A stretch of DNA of 64,000 bases from Pseudoalteromonas viridis (lineage in GTDB: Bacteria > Pseudomonadota > Gammaproteobacteria > Enterobacterales > Alteromonadaceae). Below the pieces are notes generated by a model. The model was given only the letters and a program-made list of their open reading frames with translations. It was not told where the DNA came from and ran no database searches. Below, one piece after another: positions 18,151 to 27,706 of this stretch. The number at the start of each line of letters is the position of its first letter. Within the stretch, counting starts at the first letter, position 1. The position numbers were made by a program, and so were the translations under genes. The stretch is from positions 434,001 to 498,000 of the forward strand of contig NZ_CP072426.1 in NCBI RefSeq assembly GCF_017742995.1, written 5' to 3'.

Positions 18151-20634
18151 CTACTGCATTGGGGTTAAGCGCCAAATATCGTCACAATATTGTTGAATAG
18201 TGCGATCGCTAGAAAAACTGCCACTAGCGGCCGTGTTAAGTATGCTCATTCGTAACCACTGCGACTGGTCCTGATAGGTTTCTGCGGCACGTTGTTGCGC
18301 TTCGAGATAGCTGTCAAAGTCGTGTGCAACCAACCAGGGATCGTGAGGGCTACGAATGGCGGCAATGATGTCGTTGAAAATTCCGGGTTCAAATAAATTA
18401 AAGTGGCCACTTTCTAGCAGCGCCATGGTATTACTCAGCGCCTGACTGGATTGAATAATGGCATTGGGATCATAGTGCTGGCGTACTTCGTCGGCTTGTT
18501 GCGCGGTGGCACCAAACAGGAAAAAGTTATCCGCCCCTACTTGCTCTCTGATCTCAATGTTGGCGCCATCCAGCGTGCCTATGGTCAGCGCGCCGTTCAT
18601 CATGAATTTCATGTTACCCGTGCCCGAGGCCTCTTTACCTGCCGTAGAGATTTGTTGAGACAGATCGGTTGCGGCGCAGATGGTTTCCATGGCGGTGACA
18701 TTGTAGTTTGGGAAAAATGCGACTCTCAGAAACGACCTGGCCTGGGCGTCCTTATTGACAACATTCGCCACATTATTGATCAATTTGATGACCAGCTTGG
18801 CCATGGCATAGCCCGGGGCAGCCTTACCGCCGAACAAGACGCAGCGTGGCACCATGCCCTGGGTCTCACCACGGCGAATACGGTCGTACAATGAAATCAC
18901 ATGCAAGATGTTAAGCAGCTGACGTTTGTATTCGTGGATACGCTTGACCTGAACATCAAACATCATGCTGGGATCGAACTCCACATCACAGCGCGCCTGT
19001 ACCAGTTTTGCGAGCTTTTCTTTATTGCCCTGCTTGACCGCCTGCCACTGGCTCTGGAAAGCTCTGTCATCGTAATAACGCCGCAGCGCCTTGATTTCGG
19101 CATAATCCGCTTGCCAGGTCTCACCAATTTTGCTGGTAATTAACGCCGCCAGAGATGGGTTACAATAAGCAAGCCAGCGTCTGGGGGTAACGCCATTGGT
19201 TTTGTTGTTAAATTTGGCAGGCCAGAGCTGGTAAAAATCATGGAACAGCCCTGATTTAAGTAACTCAGTGTGCAGCGCCGCCACACCATTGACCGAAAAG
19301 CTGCCTACAATCGCCAGATAAGCCATGCGGATCTGCGGATGGTCGCCTTCTTCTATCAAAGACAATGCACGTTGCTTTTCCATATCTCCGGGCCACATCA
19401 ATGCCACTTCCGACAAAAAGCGGGCATTAATTTCGTAGATAACTTCTAATAGTCTTGGCAACAGACGGGCAAACAAAGACACCGACCATTTTTCCAGTGC
19501 CTCAGGCAGCAAAGTATGGTTAGTGTATGCCATGGTTGAAGTCGTGATAGTCCAGGCCTGCTCCCACTCAAGCTCATGTTCGTCCACCAGCAGCCTCATC
19601 AGTTCTGCGACTGCTATGCTCGGGTGCGTATCATTGAGCTGAAAAACATGCAAGTCAGCAAACCCACTAAAGTCTGTGCCATGCTGCTCAACCCACTGAT
19701 GTAGTATGTCCTGCAAGCTGGCACTGGACAGAAAATACTGCTGCCTGAGTCTTAGCTCTTTACCATTTTCACTGCTGTCATTGGGGTACAAGACCATAGT
19801 GATTTGCTCGGCCAGATTTTTCTTCGCAACGGCTTCGGAATAACTACCGGCGTTGAACTCCTTCAAATTGAACTCGTCCGTCGCCTCTGACTTCCACAAT
19901 CTGAGTGTATTCACAACGCCATTTCGATACCCTGGAATAGGCACATCATAAGGTACCGCCAGCACATCCTGCGTATTCACCCACATACGATGTGTACGAC
20001 CCTGTTTGTCCTGATGTGCCTCAACCTGACCAAAAAACTTGATCACTCTGGCTTGCTCTGGTGCCGGCATTTCCCAGGGGTGTCCTTCGCGCAACCAGTT
20101 ATCTGGCTGCTCGACCTGAAAGCCCTGATCCAGTGATTGGTTGAACATGCCGTATTCATAGCGGATCCCATAGCCAATAACAGGCAATGCCAGTGTTGCA
20201 CAGCTATCCAAAAAACACGCTGCCAGACGACCCAAACCACCATTACCGAGGCCCGCATCATGTTCAGCCTGCTCGACGTACTCAAACTCAGTGCAATACT
20301 CTTTGAGCGCTTCTCGGGTTTGCTTTTCCAGATCCAGGCTGAGCACCGCGTTGCCCAAAGCCCTGCCCATTAAGAACTCAAGGGATAAGTATGCCGCCCG
20401 TTTGCATTGGTTGTCTGCCAGATACTGATTGGTTGCCCTGCACCTTGCCACCAGCCGGTCCCGGACCGTCAACGCCAGTGCCTGGAACAAATAATGTTTA
20501 GAATCTCCAACCTTGTCGCGCCCCAGGGTGTAGTAAAAATGCCGCATTAAATCATCAGCCAGCGTGCTTTCATCCAGTTTTGGGGCTTCCTGCCAATGCT
20601 TTACGACACACACATTTGACGTTTTCTTAGTCAT
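18151..20634 (-). CDS. glgP: Glycogen/maltodextrin phosphorylase
   Basis: PLP-dependent phosphorolysis of alpha-1,4-glucan to glucose-1-phosphate. The 827-residue length fits the family (815 in E. coli GlgP). Visible landmarks: AAYLSLEFLMGRALGN, EHDAGLGNGGLGRLAACFLD, the QLNDTHPSIAVAELMR segment, VKRIHEYKRQLLNIL and the PLP-lysine region SGTGNMKFMMNGALTIGTLD. A longer in-frame reading reaches 20682, but ATG 20634 (MTKKTSNVC) has a GAGG site and starts within the last eight bases of glgX, a translational-coupling arrangement. Confidence 0.95.
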   Translation of the reverse strand: MTKKTSNVCVVKHWQEAPKLDESTLADDLMRHFYYTLGRDKVGDSKHYLFQALALTVRDRLVARCRATNQYLADNQCKRAAYLSLEFLMGRALGNAVLSLDLEKQTREALKEYCTEFEYVEQAEHDAGLGNGGLGRLAACFLDSCATLALPVIGYGIRYEYGMFNQSLDQGFQVEQPDNWLREGHPWEMPAPEQARVIKFFGQVEAHQDKQGRTHRMWVNTQDVLAVPYDVPIPGYRNGVVNTLRLWKSEATDEFNLKEFNAGSYSEAVAKKNLAEQITMVLYPNDSSENGKELRLRQQYFLSSASLQDILHQWVEQHGTDFSGFADLHVFQLNDTHPSIAVAELMRLLVDEHELEWEQAWTITTSTMAYTNHTLLPEALEKWSVSLFARLLPRLLEVIYEINARFLSEVALMWPGDMEKQRALSLIEEGDHPQIRMAYLAIVGSFSVNGVAALHTELLKSGLFHDFYQLWPAKFNNKTNGVTPRRWLAYCNPSLAALITSKIGETWQADYAEIKALRRYYDDRAFQSQWQAVKQGNKEKLAKLVQARCDVEFDPSMMFDVQVKRIHEYKRQLLNILHVISLYDRIRRGETQGMVPRCVLFGGKAAPGYAMAKLVIKLINNVANVVNKDAQARSFLRVAFFPNYNVTAMETICAATDLSQQISTAGKEASGTGNMKFMMNGALTIGTLDGANIEIREQVGADNFFLFGATAQQADEVRQHYDPNAIIQSSQALSNTMALLESGHFNLFEPGIFNDIIAAIRSPHDPWLVAHDFDSYLEAQQRAAETYQDQSQWLRMSILNTAASGSFSSDRTIQQYCDDIWRLTPMQ

Positions 20635-22726
20635 TTTTGAGATCCTCATTATGAGATTGATATACCCAGGCACTGTGTGCACTCAGGGATTGGGTCTGGT
20701 GGCCTTGTTCGATGGTTTCTGTGGGGGGCGCAGAGCTAAGTGTTAGTTTCCAGACCCCCACCGCTATGACAGGTAGTTTCACCGCCACATCATCACTGCC
20801 GGCATGTAAAATCACCAGCAGACTTTGCTTTCTTAACGTGTCGGTCAACATATAGATCAGCGTTTTATTATGGCTGTCGTGCCAGTCGTCCTCCGACATC
20901 GGACGTGCGTCTTTGTTGAACCAGCTGATATTGAACCGCTCATCCTGAGTGTGAATAAAAAACGGGTGATGAAATATCGCATACTGGCAGCGTATTTCCT
21001 GCAGCCGTGCAATTAAGGCGCACAAGGTACTTGCTTCGTCACTCCCCCAGCTACCTTTTGCACTTCGGTTTTGGCTGCAACGCTCAGAAATACTTTGAGG
21101 CCAGCTCAGCCAATTAATCTGATTGTCCTGACAATACGCATTATTATTGCCCTGTTGCGAGTGCGCGATTTCCGTACCCGCCGCTAACATAGGCACCCCC
21201 TTAGACATCATTAATGTAATGAGCGCGCTTTTTTGAATTTGGTGCCTTAATGCCAGTATGTGTTGATGATCGGTTTGACCCTCTACACCACAGTTAAATG
21301 AAAGGTTTTCACTGTGGCCATCACGGTTGTCTTCACCATTAGCAAAATTGTGTTTTTGCTCATAGCTCACCCAGTCGGCAAGCGTAAAGCCATCATGGCT
21401 GGTGATAAAGTTGACCGAATTGAGTGGCCCGCGTTGATTGTGTTCAAATAATTCATGAGAGCCATGAACGCGTTTCGCAAGCTCAGACAAGGTACCGGCG
21501 TCACCACGCCAAAAGCGTCTTACCGTATCCCGGTATTTGTCATTCCACTCCCGCCAGGGAGATGGAAACCCGCCCAACTGATAACCACCGGGACCCACAT
21601 CCCAGGGCTCAGCAATCAGCTTAACCTTGCTCAGCACGGGGTCTTGTGCCATTGCCTGTAAGAAACTGTGCTGCGAACTAAAGCCATGCTCAGTGCGGGC
21701 CAGTATGGTTGCCAGGTCAAATCTAAAGCCATCGACGCCCATAAATTCGACCCAGTACCTCAGACTGTCCATCACCAGTTTCAGGGTATAGGGGTCGTCA
21801 ATATTGAGGGTGTTGCCACAACCAGTGTCGTTTATATATTGGGCTTGCTCACCGACCATACGATAATAACCCGTATTATTGAGCCCTTTGAGCGACAAAG
21901 TGGGACCATCGAGGCCCCCTTCCGCAGTGTGGTTGTAGACAACGTCCAGGATCACCTCAATCCCGGTGCGATGAAGCTCGCGAACCATTTGCTGAAACTC
22001 GCTAATATTCCCGTCTACCAGAAACTCTTTGTGCGGTACAAAAAAACTCAAAGAGTTATAACCCCAGTAGTTTTTCAACCCCTTGGTTGTCAGAAACTGC
22101 TCTGAAATAAAGGCATGACAAGGCAGTAACTCAATGGTTGTCACACCTAGACTGGCCAGGTGCGCTATAAAGTTGCTGTGACTCAGACCCAGAAACTTGC
22201 CACGCAGGGGCTTTGGCACAAACTCACATTGTTTTGTGGCACCTCGGACGTGGCACTCATAGACTAAGGTTTTTGACCAAGGTATATCCGGCCTGGCGCC
22301 TTCATATGGCTCAATATCCGTCACGCAAGATTTGGGCATATCGACGGCATTGTCACTTGGATTAAGTGTACCTACTGGTAAATGGCAAAAATGCCGTTCA
22401 CTCCAGGTAAATTCACCATGAAAATCCTTGCAATAAGGGTCTAACAGCAACTTATGATGATTGAATAATAGGCCCTTTTCGGGCGCATACCGGCCTGCAG
22501 CGCGAAAGCCGTACAAAGCGCCAGCGCGCAGTGGCGAGACAAACACAGACCACAGCCCACCCTCATGGCGATACATAGTGATCTTGGCTATTTCACTATG
22601 GCCACTTTGATCAAACAGGCACAGCTGTACCTCCTTTGCACCAGGGGCATAGACAGCAAAGTTAACGCCCTGATCATGCAGTGAGCTGCCCAGTGGTGAA
22701 GGTTGACCCCGGTGTGACGTTAACAT
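20627..22726 (-). CDS. glgX: Glycogen debranching enzyme (isoamylase type)
   Basis: GH13 enzyme that hydrolyses alpha-1,6 branches left after phosphorylase. The 699 residues comprise an N-terminal CBM48-like domain (PSPLGSSLHDQGVNFAVYAPG) and the catalytic barrel with nucleophile in VDGFRFDLATIL, acid/base in LIAEPWDVGPGGYQ and transition-state Asp in FITSHDGFTLADWV. Its ATG shares one base with the glgB stop (TGATG), and its own stop overlaps the glgP start by eight bases, so expression of all three is coupled. Confidence 0.95.
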   Translation of the reverse strand: MLTSHRGQPSPLGSSLHDQGVNFAVYAPGAKEVQLCLFDQSGHSEIAKITMYRHEGGLWSVFVSPLRAGALYGFRAAGRYAPEKGLLFNHHKLLLDPYCKDFHGEFTWSERHFCHLPVGTLNPSDNAVDMPKSCVTDIEPYEGARPDIPWSKTLVYECHVRGATKQCEFVPKPLRGKFLGLSHSNFIAHLASLGVTTIELLPCHAFISEQFLTTKGLKNYWGYNSLSFFVPHKEFLVDGNISEFQQMVRELHRTGIEVILDVVYNHTAEGGLDGPTLSLKGLNNTGYYRMVGEQAQYINDTGCGNTLNIDDPYTLKLVMDSLRYWVEFMGVDGFRFDLATILARTEHGFSSQHSFLQAMAQDPVLSKVKLIAEPWDVGPGGYQLGGFPSPWREWNDKYRDTVRRFWRGDAGTLSELAKRVHGSHELFEHNQRGPLNSVNFITSHDGFTLADWVSYEQKHNFANGEDNRDGHSENLSFNCGVEGQTDHQHILALRHQIQKSALITLMMSKGVPMLAAGTEIAHSQQGNNNAYCQDNQINWLSWPQSISERCSQNRSAKGSWGSDEASTLCALIARLQEIRCQYAIFHHPFFIHTQDERFNISWFNKDARPMSEDDWHDSHNKTLIYMLTDTLRKQSLLVILHAGSDDVAVKLPVIAVGVWKLTLSSAPPTETIEQGHQTQSLSAHSAWVYQSHNEDLKND

Positions 22727-24954
22727 CAGGCGTCTGCACTCATATATTGCAAATAGATGGTACTCAATGGCCCGATGGTGATTTCAATGCTGTGCTCAAA
22801 GCCATGGCTGGCGATGGCCTTGCTCTGGACCATTTGCTGTTGATGTGCAACCGGCGTTGTGCCACTGCCATACAAATTGCTGTCGTCGGAGTTGAAGACC
22901 ACGCGATAAATACCACCACGGGGTACCCCAATACGATAGCAATGCAAAACCTGAGGGGTAAAATGACTAACGACCACCAATAAGTCGTTACTGGATTTGC
23001 CGAAGCGGGCAAAACTCAGCACCGACTGCTCGCCGTTGTGACAGTCAATCCACTGAAAACCGCATGGTGAGTTATCGAGTTCATATAAAGCTGGTGTATC
23101 ACGGTACAGGTGATTGAGGGCCTTGATTGTCTGATAAATCCCCATGTGTGGCGGCGACTCGAGCAAAGACCAGTCCAACCCCCGGTTATGATCCCACTCA
23201 GAACGTGGCGCAAGCTCACTGCCCATAAACAGCAGCTTCTTGCCCGGGTGTGCGTACATAAAACCATAGTAAGCGCGCAGGTTAGCAAACTGTTGCCAGT
23301 CGTCACCTGGCATTTTACTCAGCAGCGCACCCTTGCCATGCACGACTTCATCGTGGCTCAGTGGCAAAATATAATTTTCTGAGTAAGCATAGGCCATAGA
23401 AAAAGTCATCTCATGATGATGGTACTTTCTGTGAATGGGATCTCTTTGCATGTAACTCAGGCTGTCATTCATCCAGCCCATGTTCCACTTATAGCCAAAT
23501 CCCAATCCATTGTGCTCCACCGCCTGAGTTACCCCCGGCCAGGCTGTAGATTCCTCGGCTACCATCATAATGTGCGGATGGCGACCATAGCTGCGGGTAT
23601 TAACTGCTCTGATACAGTCTATCGCGCCAAGGTTCTCTCTGCCGCCAAACTGGTTGGGGATCCATTCACCATCGTTGCGCGAGTAATCCAGATACAGCAT
23701 AGAGGCAACTGCATCGACCCTTAATCCATCCAGTTTAAACACATCAAGCCAGTAGTTGGCATTAGAAAGCAGGTAACTTTTTACTTCCGGGCGTTCGTAG
23801 TTATAAATATACGTGTTCCAGTCAGGATGATAGCCCTGACGGCTGTCCGCGTGCTCATACAGGTGCGTGCCGTCAAAGCGATGTAAACCATGGGGATCAG
23901 ACGGAAAGTGCCCCGGTACCCAGTCAATCAGAATACCCAGGTCTAACTCTGCACACTGAGCTACGAAATAACGAAAGTCATCCAAAGAGCCAAAACGGCT
24001 GGTCGGCGCAAAAAGCCCCACGGGCTGATATCCCCACGAGCCGTCAAAGGGATATTCAGTAATTGGCATAAGCTGCACATGAGAAAACCCCAGCGCCTTA
24101 ACATAGGGTAATAAATCATCTGCCAGCTCCCGATAAGTCAGATAGCGGTTATCCTCATCATCCCGGCGCTTCCACGAGCCCAAATGTACTTCATAAATGG
24201 CAATGGGCGCGTCAATCGCGTTGCGCTGGCGACGTCTTGTCTGCTCGGCATCACTCAGCGGCATGCTCTGTTGAGCCGGCTGGATCACACTGGCGGTACC
24301 GGGGGCTTGCTGCATCTTAACCGCATAAGGGTCGGCGCGCTCAGTCACCTCGCCATCCACGCCGACGATGGCATATTTGTAGCCTTGCTCAGCCTTGAGA
24401 TGTGGCACAAACAAATCCCACACACCACTGGCCGGATGAAAGCGCATAAAGTGCTGGCATGGCTGCCAATGATTAAACTCCCCAATCACAGAAACACTGC
24501 GCGCATTCGGTGCCCAGACGCAAAACTGCGTGCCTTCGCAACCCTGATGAGTCAGCGGACGAGCTCCAAAATGCAAGTAACCATGCTCAAGCGACCCTTC
24601 ATTAAACAAGTACATCGCAGACTCGTCCAGCGCACTACTAAAGTCATAGACATCGCGAGTGGTAATGACAGTATCGGAAAATTCAATCGTCAAATGGTAT
24701 CCTGAGGACACCTTAGTGCTGAACGCCAGCACAAACAAAGCAGAATCACCAATTCGCTGCATGGCGCTGGTTTGGTGGTCAACATTGACTGATACTGTCA
24801 GTGCGCCGGGCATGTACACACGAATAACAGAGCCTTCTGGGCTGTTATGCAGACCAAGAAAAGAGAAGGGATCACGAAAACACCCGCTATTCAGGGCCGA
24901 AATTTGTGCTGCGTAGTCATGGGTAATAATGGGCGATTTACTTGCTGAATTCAT
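22726..24954 (-). CDS. glgB: 1,4-alpha-glucan branching enzyme
   Basis: Creates alpha-1,6 branches in glycogen. At 742 residues it is the long bacterial type with two N-terminal CBM48-like modules (about 1-115 and 120-220; TQFCVWAPNARSVSVIGEFN) and a GH13 barrel. Catalytic residues: nucleophile in KLDGLRVDAVASML, acid/base in MMVAEESTAWPGV, third carboxylate in PLSHDEVVHGKGAL. ATG 24954 overlaps the malQ stop by four bases (ATGA); the stop overlaps glgX by one base. Confidence 0.96.
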   Translation of the reverse strand: MNSASKSPIITHDYAAQISALNSGCFRDPFSFLGLHNSPEGSVIRVYMPGALTVSVNVDHQTSAMQRIGDSALFVLAFSTKVSSGYHLTIEFSDTVITTRDVYDFSSALDESAMYLFNEGSLEHGYLHFGARPLTHQGCEGTQFCVWAPNARSVSVIGEFNHWQPCQHFMRFHPASGVWDLFVPHLKAEQGYKYAIVGVDGEVTERADPYAVKMQQAPGTASVIQPAQQSMPLSDAEQTRRRQRNAIDAPIAIYEVHLGSWKRRDDEDNRYLTYRELADDLLPYVKALGFSHVQLMPITEYPFDGSWGYQPVGLFAPTSRFGSLDDFRYFVAQCAELDLGILIDWVPGHFPSDPHGLHRFDGTHLYEHADSRQGYHPDWNTYIYNYERPEVKSYLLSNANYWLDVFKLDGLRVDAVASMLYLDYSRNDGEWIPNQFGGRENLGAIDCIRAVNTRSYGRHPHIMMVAEESTAWPGVTQAVEHNGLGFGYKWNMGWMNDSLSYMQRDPIHRKYHHHEMTFSMAYAYSENYILPLSHDEVVHGKGALLSKMPGDDWQQFANLRAYYGFMYAHPGKKLLFMGSELAPRSEWDHNRGLDWSLLESPPHMGIYQTIKALNHLYRDTPALYELDNSPCGFQWIDCHNGEQSVLSFARFGKSSNDLLVVVSHFTPQVLHCYRIGVPRGGIYRVVFNSDDSNLYGSGTTPVAHQQQMVQSKAIASHGFEHSIEITIGPLSTIYLQYMSADA

Positions 24955-26933
24955 GCCTGCTCTCTGATCCTTTTTATCTCTTTCATTAAATGACTGTTTT
25001 GCTCTAAAGTCTGCTCAGCCGGGATTGCCAGTCGACGGCGCCAGTTGGGGTACTCACGATCAGTACCGGGAATATTCACTGGTAACTGCTGTTGTTCGAG
25101 ATCATCCAACTGGATTGCCAGCAATTTACTCGGGCTTGCCGCAAGCTTTTTCACTATGGCAGCGTAAATATTGTGTGCATCACTGAGCTGGTGTGCATCA
25201 TGCGTACCATCCAGCCCCAGCCAGGTTAGTAACCTGGCCTTATCATCTTCCCGAGCCTTGACCATCTCTTTTGCTTCATGTTCACTGCACAGTTGGTAAT
25301 CTAGTTTGAGGCTAATGTCAGTATGGCACCACCAGGCACTAAACGGTGCCACATCATGATTAGCAACCATCAGTAAAGTATCTGCACGATACTGCTCGAC
25401 TGGTTTAAACTGACCCAGATGATCTTTGGCAAAATACATCAAAATGTTGCCGTAGAGATTGGCATCACTCATAGCGGCAGAGACTTCCGGAGGCACTATG
25501 CCAAGATCTTCACCTATCACCATGGCCCGGTTCAGGTGAGATTCAATCTTTAAAATCGCCAGTAAATGCTCAAAGGGATAATAGATGTAGCACCCATCCT
25601 GCTTACCCTGCGACTCAAAACACCACCATAAGCGCCGTATTGCCATCACATGATCAATACGCAGTGCACCAAATGATGCCATGTTGCTGCGCACCAGTGA
25701 GCGAAAATACGCGTAGTTGTGCTGTTTGACTTTAATTGGATTCAGCGCTGGCAACCCCCAATTCTGACCAGCTTCGGCCCAGGGGTCTGGCGGTGCGCCG
25801 ACGTTTGCGCCTTTGGCAAATAAGGGTTCATTGTGCGTAAACTCATGGCCTTCTTGTGCGCAGCCAACAGCCAGGTCGTTGATAAGTCCTATAGCCATGC
25901 CCTCTTGCCGGGCATGTAGCTGACAAGCTCCGAGCTGACAGTGCGCAAGCCACTGCATAAACCACTCACGCTCAGTGAGTTCACTGTGGCTCAGAGTTTG
26001 CTCTTTGTCGTGTTTGAACTCGCTCAGAGCTTGGCGCACAGCCGGCACAGCTTCGCATTTACCAAACAAATGCGTTAGCACGGCATATTTCGCTTTCGCA
26101 ACCGCACTGTAATCAATGTAATTTTGGCTACAATCGATTTGTACAGAGCCAAGTGCTTCATCTATGCTCAGTTGAAAGTCCTCGCGTAAGGTGTCAACCG
26201 CCCAATCTAATGCAATATATAAAGGATTAATCAGGCAACGGTGCGACGGGCTGTATGGGCTTGCGCGCTCCGGCTCTGATTCAAACAGTAAGTGCAAGGG
26301 GTTTAGCAAAATAAAGTCGCAATGCGTGATTGCGGCGCTGGAGATCACCTGATGCAGATCGCGAAAGTCCCCCACACCTGTGTTGCGCTCGCTGCGTAAT
26401 GTATAAAGCTGAAGTGATAAACCTGTGCGCTTAACATCGTCTTGCTCTATGGCATAACAACGTTTAGGTACCGACCATAGTTCAGTCGTTTTAGTGCCAA
26501 ACCCCCCTTCGATTTGGGCGTTAAAATACCCAGCAGGTAGCGCACCTACGCTGACTTTCAGGTCCAGATAAATCTGTCCATTGTAATGATAATCACCACA
26601 CACCTCGGCCTGAGAAAGCGCAAAGCTGGTGCTCAAAGCGAGGTCTGGTATTTGAATTAACACCGACGAATGACGCGCACTTTGCGGCACTTTTAACGAA
26701 AAACACCCGGTTTCGGCCTCGGCAAGTGTGACCTCATCGACAACCTCAAGCCAGGGTTTCACGTCCAGCAAGAAGTTTAGCTCGGCAATATGGGATTCAT
26801 CGTCAGTATCAACGCCACAGCAGCGCAATGCGTCGACCCGTGTCGCATGGTCAAAATAGACGTGCTCACCATTATATTTGGTGTAATCGAAGCCTATGCC
26901 ATGCAAGTAGAACAGCTGTTCCAGCCCCTGCAT
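24951..26933 (-). CDS. malQ: 4-alpha-glucanotransferase (amylomaltase, GH77)
   Basis: Disproportionates maltodextrins by transferring glucan segments, recycling short chains released during glycogen turnover. The 660-residue protein has a family N-terminal beta-rich part and the GH77 barrel: LRSERNTGVGDFRDLHQVI, NPLHLLFESEPERASPYSPS, catalytic Asp in FGALRIDHVMAIRRLWW, Glu in VIGEDLGIVPPEV and a downstream Asp in MVANHDVAPFSAWW. It follows the small CBM48 gene by five bases and overlaps glgB by four, so it belongs to the glycogen operon rather than to a separate maltose locus; no malP or malT is here. Confidence 0.94.
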   Translation of the reverse strand: MQGLEQLFYLHGIGFDYTKYNGEHVYFDHATRVDALRCCGVDTDDESHIAELNFLLDVKPWLEVVDEVTLAEAETGCFSLKVPQSARHSSVLIQIPDLALSTSFALSQAEVCGDYHYNGQIYLDLKVSVGALPAGYFNAQIEGGFGTKTTELWSVPKRCYAIEQDDVKRTGLSLQLYTLRSERNTGVGDFRDLHQVISSAAITHCDFILLNPLHLLFESEPERASPYSPSHRCLINPLYIALDWAVDTLREDFQLSIDEALGSVQIDCSQNYIDYSAVAKAKYAVLTHLFGKCEAVPAVRQALSEFKHDKEQTLSHSELTEREWFMQWLAHCQLGACQLHARQEGMAIGLINDLAVGCAQEGHEFTHNEPLFAKGANVGAPPDPWAEAGQNWGLPALNPIKVKQHNYAYFRSLVRSNMASFGALRIDHVMAIRRLWWCFESQGKQDGCYIYYPFEHLLAILKIESHLNRAMVIGEDLGIVPPEVSAAMSDANLYGNILMYFAKDHLGQFKPVEQYRADTLLMVANHDVAPFSAWWCHTDISLKLDYQLCSEHEAKEMVKAREDDKARLLTWLGLDGTHDAHQLSDAHNIYAAIVKKLAASPSKLLAIQLDDLEQQQLPVNIPGTDREYPNWRRRLAIPAEQTLEQNSHLMKEIKRIREQA

Positions 26934-26938
26934 TGTTA

Positions 26939-27241
26939 TCAGGCCTGCTTGTGAGTATCAACGACGCTGTTTTGTGTACCAAAGCCATTTGGCACATAGC
27001 CATCGGCCTGGTCGTCGTTATCCCAGTGCTCTCCATCAATTAAGTATCTAAAGTGGTATTCGTGACCCGTGGGTAAGCGGTGTTTGAGCTTAAATCGTTT
27101 GTCTTTCTTATTGAATTTCATCGTTAGAGGCTGCCAATCGTTGAACTCTGCCACCAGCTCGACTTTTATCGCTTCAGGATGCATGATTTCAAACGTGACT
27201 TCCGCTTCGTTTTTTGTTTTGAAAAAACGCTTAGTTAACAT
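26939..27241 (-). CDS. Stand-alone CBM48 / isoamylase-N-like glycogen-binding protein
   Basis: A 100-residue cytoplasmic protein that consists of essentially one early-set/CBM48 domain: MHPEAIKVELVAEFNDWQPL, then LKHRLPTGHEYHFRYLIDG and a C-terminal DGYVPNGFGTQNSVVD strand. The sequence pattern is that of the glycogen-binding modules of GlgB, GlgX and AMPK beta. It has no catalytic domain and no signal peptide. ATG 27241 is preceded by GGAG at seven bases; a TTG 12 bases upstream is a weaker choice. As the first gene of the operon, five bases before malQ, it is probably co-expressed with all glycogen enzymes. Its role is not established; a glucan-docking or enzyme-recruiting adaptor is my inference. 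Confidence 0.87.
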   Translation of the reverse strand: MLTKRFFKTKNEAEVTFEIMHPEAIKVELVAEFNDWQPLTMKFNKKDKRFKLKHRLPTGHEYHFRYLIDGEHWDNDDQADGYVPNGFGTQNSVVDTHKQA

Positions 27242-27349
27242 TGTGGGCTCCAAAAAACCGCTAGGTTGTTTATCCTTGCCACAGTGCCGTGCCCGTTACA
27301 GCTAGACTCACGGATGCTGTGAAACTACAAAGCATAATTGCTCATTGTC

Positions 27350-27364
27350 TACATACAGTGTGTA
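27350..27364. promoter_or_regulatory. Candidate operator 1 upstream of glg operon
   Basis: TACATACAGTGTGTA is a near-perfect 15-bp palindrome (TACAyAC-N-GTrTGTA, one mismatched pair). Its centre is 20 bp, about two helical turns, from a second 15-bp palindrome. It lies about 110-125 bp ahead of the first operon gene. Confidence 0.45.
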
Positions 27365-27369
27365 CGCTT

Positions 27370-27384
27370 CATTACAGTGCAATG
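27370..27384. promoter_or_regulatory. Candidate operator 2 upstream of glg operon
   Basis: CATTACAGTGCAATG is an imperfect 15-bp palindrome (CATT-x-CA-x-TG-x-AATG). Together with 27350-27364 it forms a helically phased pair, suggesting cooperative binding by a dimeric regulator. The regulator is not identified. Confidence 0.42.
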
Positions 27385-27706
27385 ACAGTACAGCCTTGCA
27401 CTAATGTGGTGATTTTCACTTAGAAAGCTGGCACAACTGCCTGTATCTTAGTATACGGGCAATAAACGCGCCAAAACTTGTTAAAAAGTTAGGTGAGAAC
27501 TATTCTCGTGTAAAGTGAATTTAATTGATACTTGATCTCAAACACAGCAAAGCTGTATTAATTAATTACAATACTCAAAGGCACTGAGCAGCGCTTGATG
27601 ACACCCCGAATTAGGTGTAAAACATGTCATACTTAGGGCTTATTTATAGTATACTTACTGCTCCTGGCAGGGACGATTTTCTTTAGGTAGGTGGATACGC
27701 TCAATC

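Larger units (their letters stand above)
27242..27706. promoter_or_regulatory. Divergent regulatory region of the glycogen operon and GGDEF-EAL gene
   Basis: A 465-bp stretch without a convincing gene. It must hold promoters for the leftward glg operon and the rightward GGDEF-EAL gene. Contents I can see: two imperfect 15-bp palindromes at 27350-27364 and 27370-27384, a short dyad GTGA-TTT-TCAC at 27409-27419, ACAGC-AAA-GCTGT at 27544-27556, and an AT-rich tract around 27640-27655 (TATAGTATACT) that could be the minus-10 region of the GGDEF-EAL gene. I do not see a canonical sigma-70 pair for the glg operon. Confidence 0.6.

Noticed and set aside
24184..24705. 173-codon forward frame inside glgB
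   Set aside because: Overlaps the CBM48 modules of GlgB antisense; no motifs.
27409..27419. GTGA-TTT-TCAC as a CRP site
   Set aside because: CRP half-sites need six bases between them; here there are three, and the outer bases do not match.
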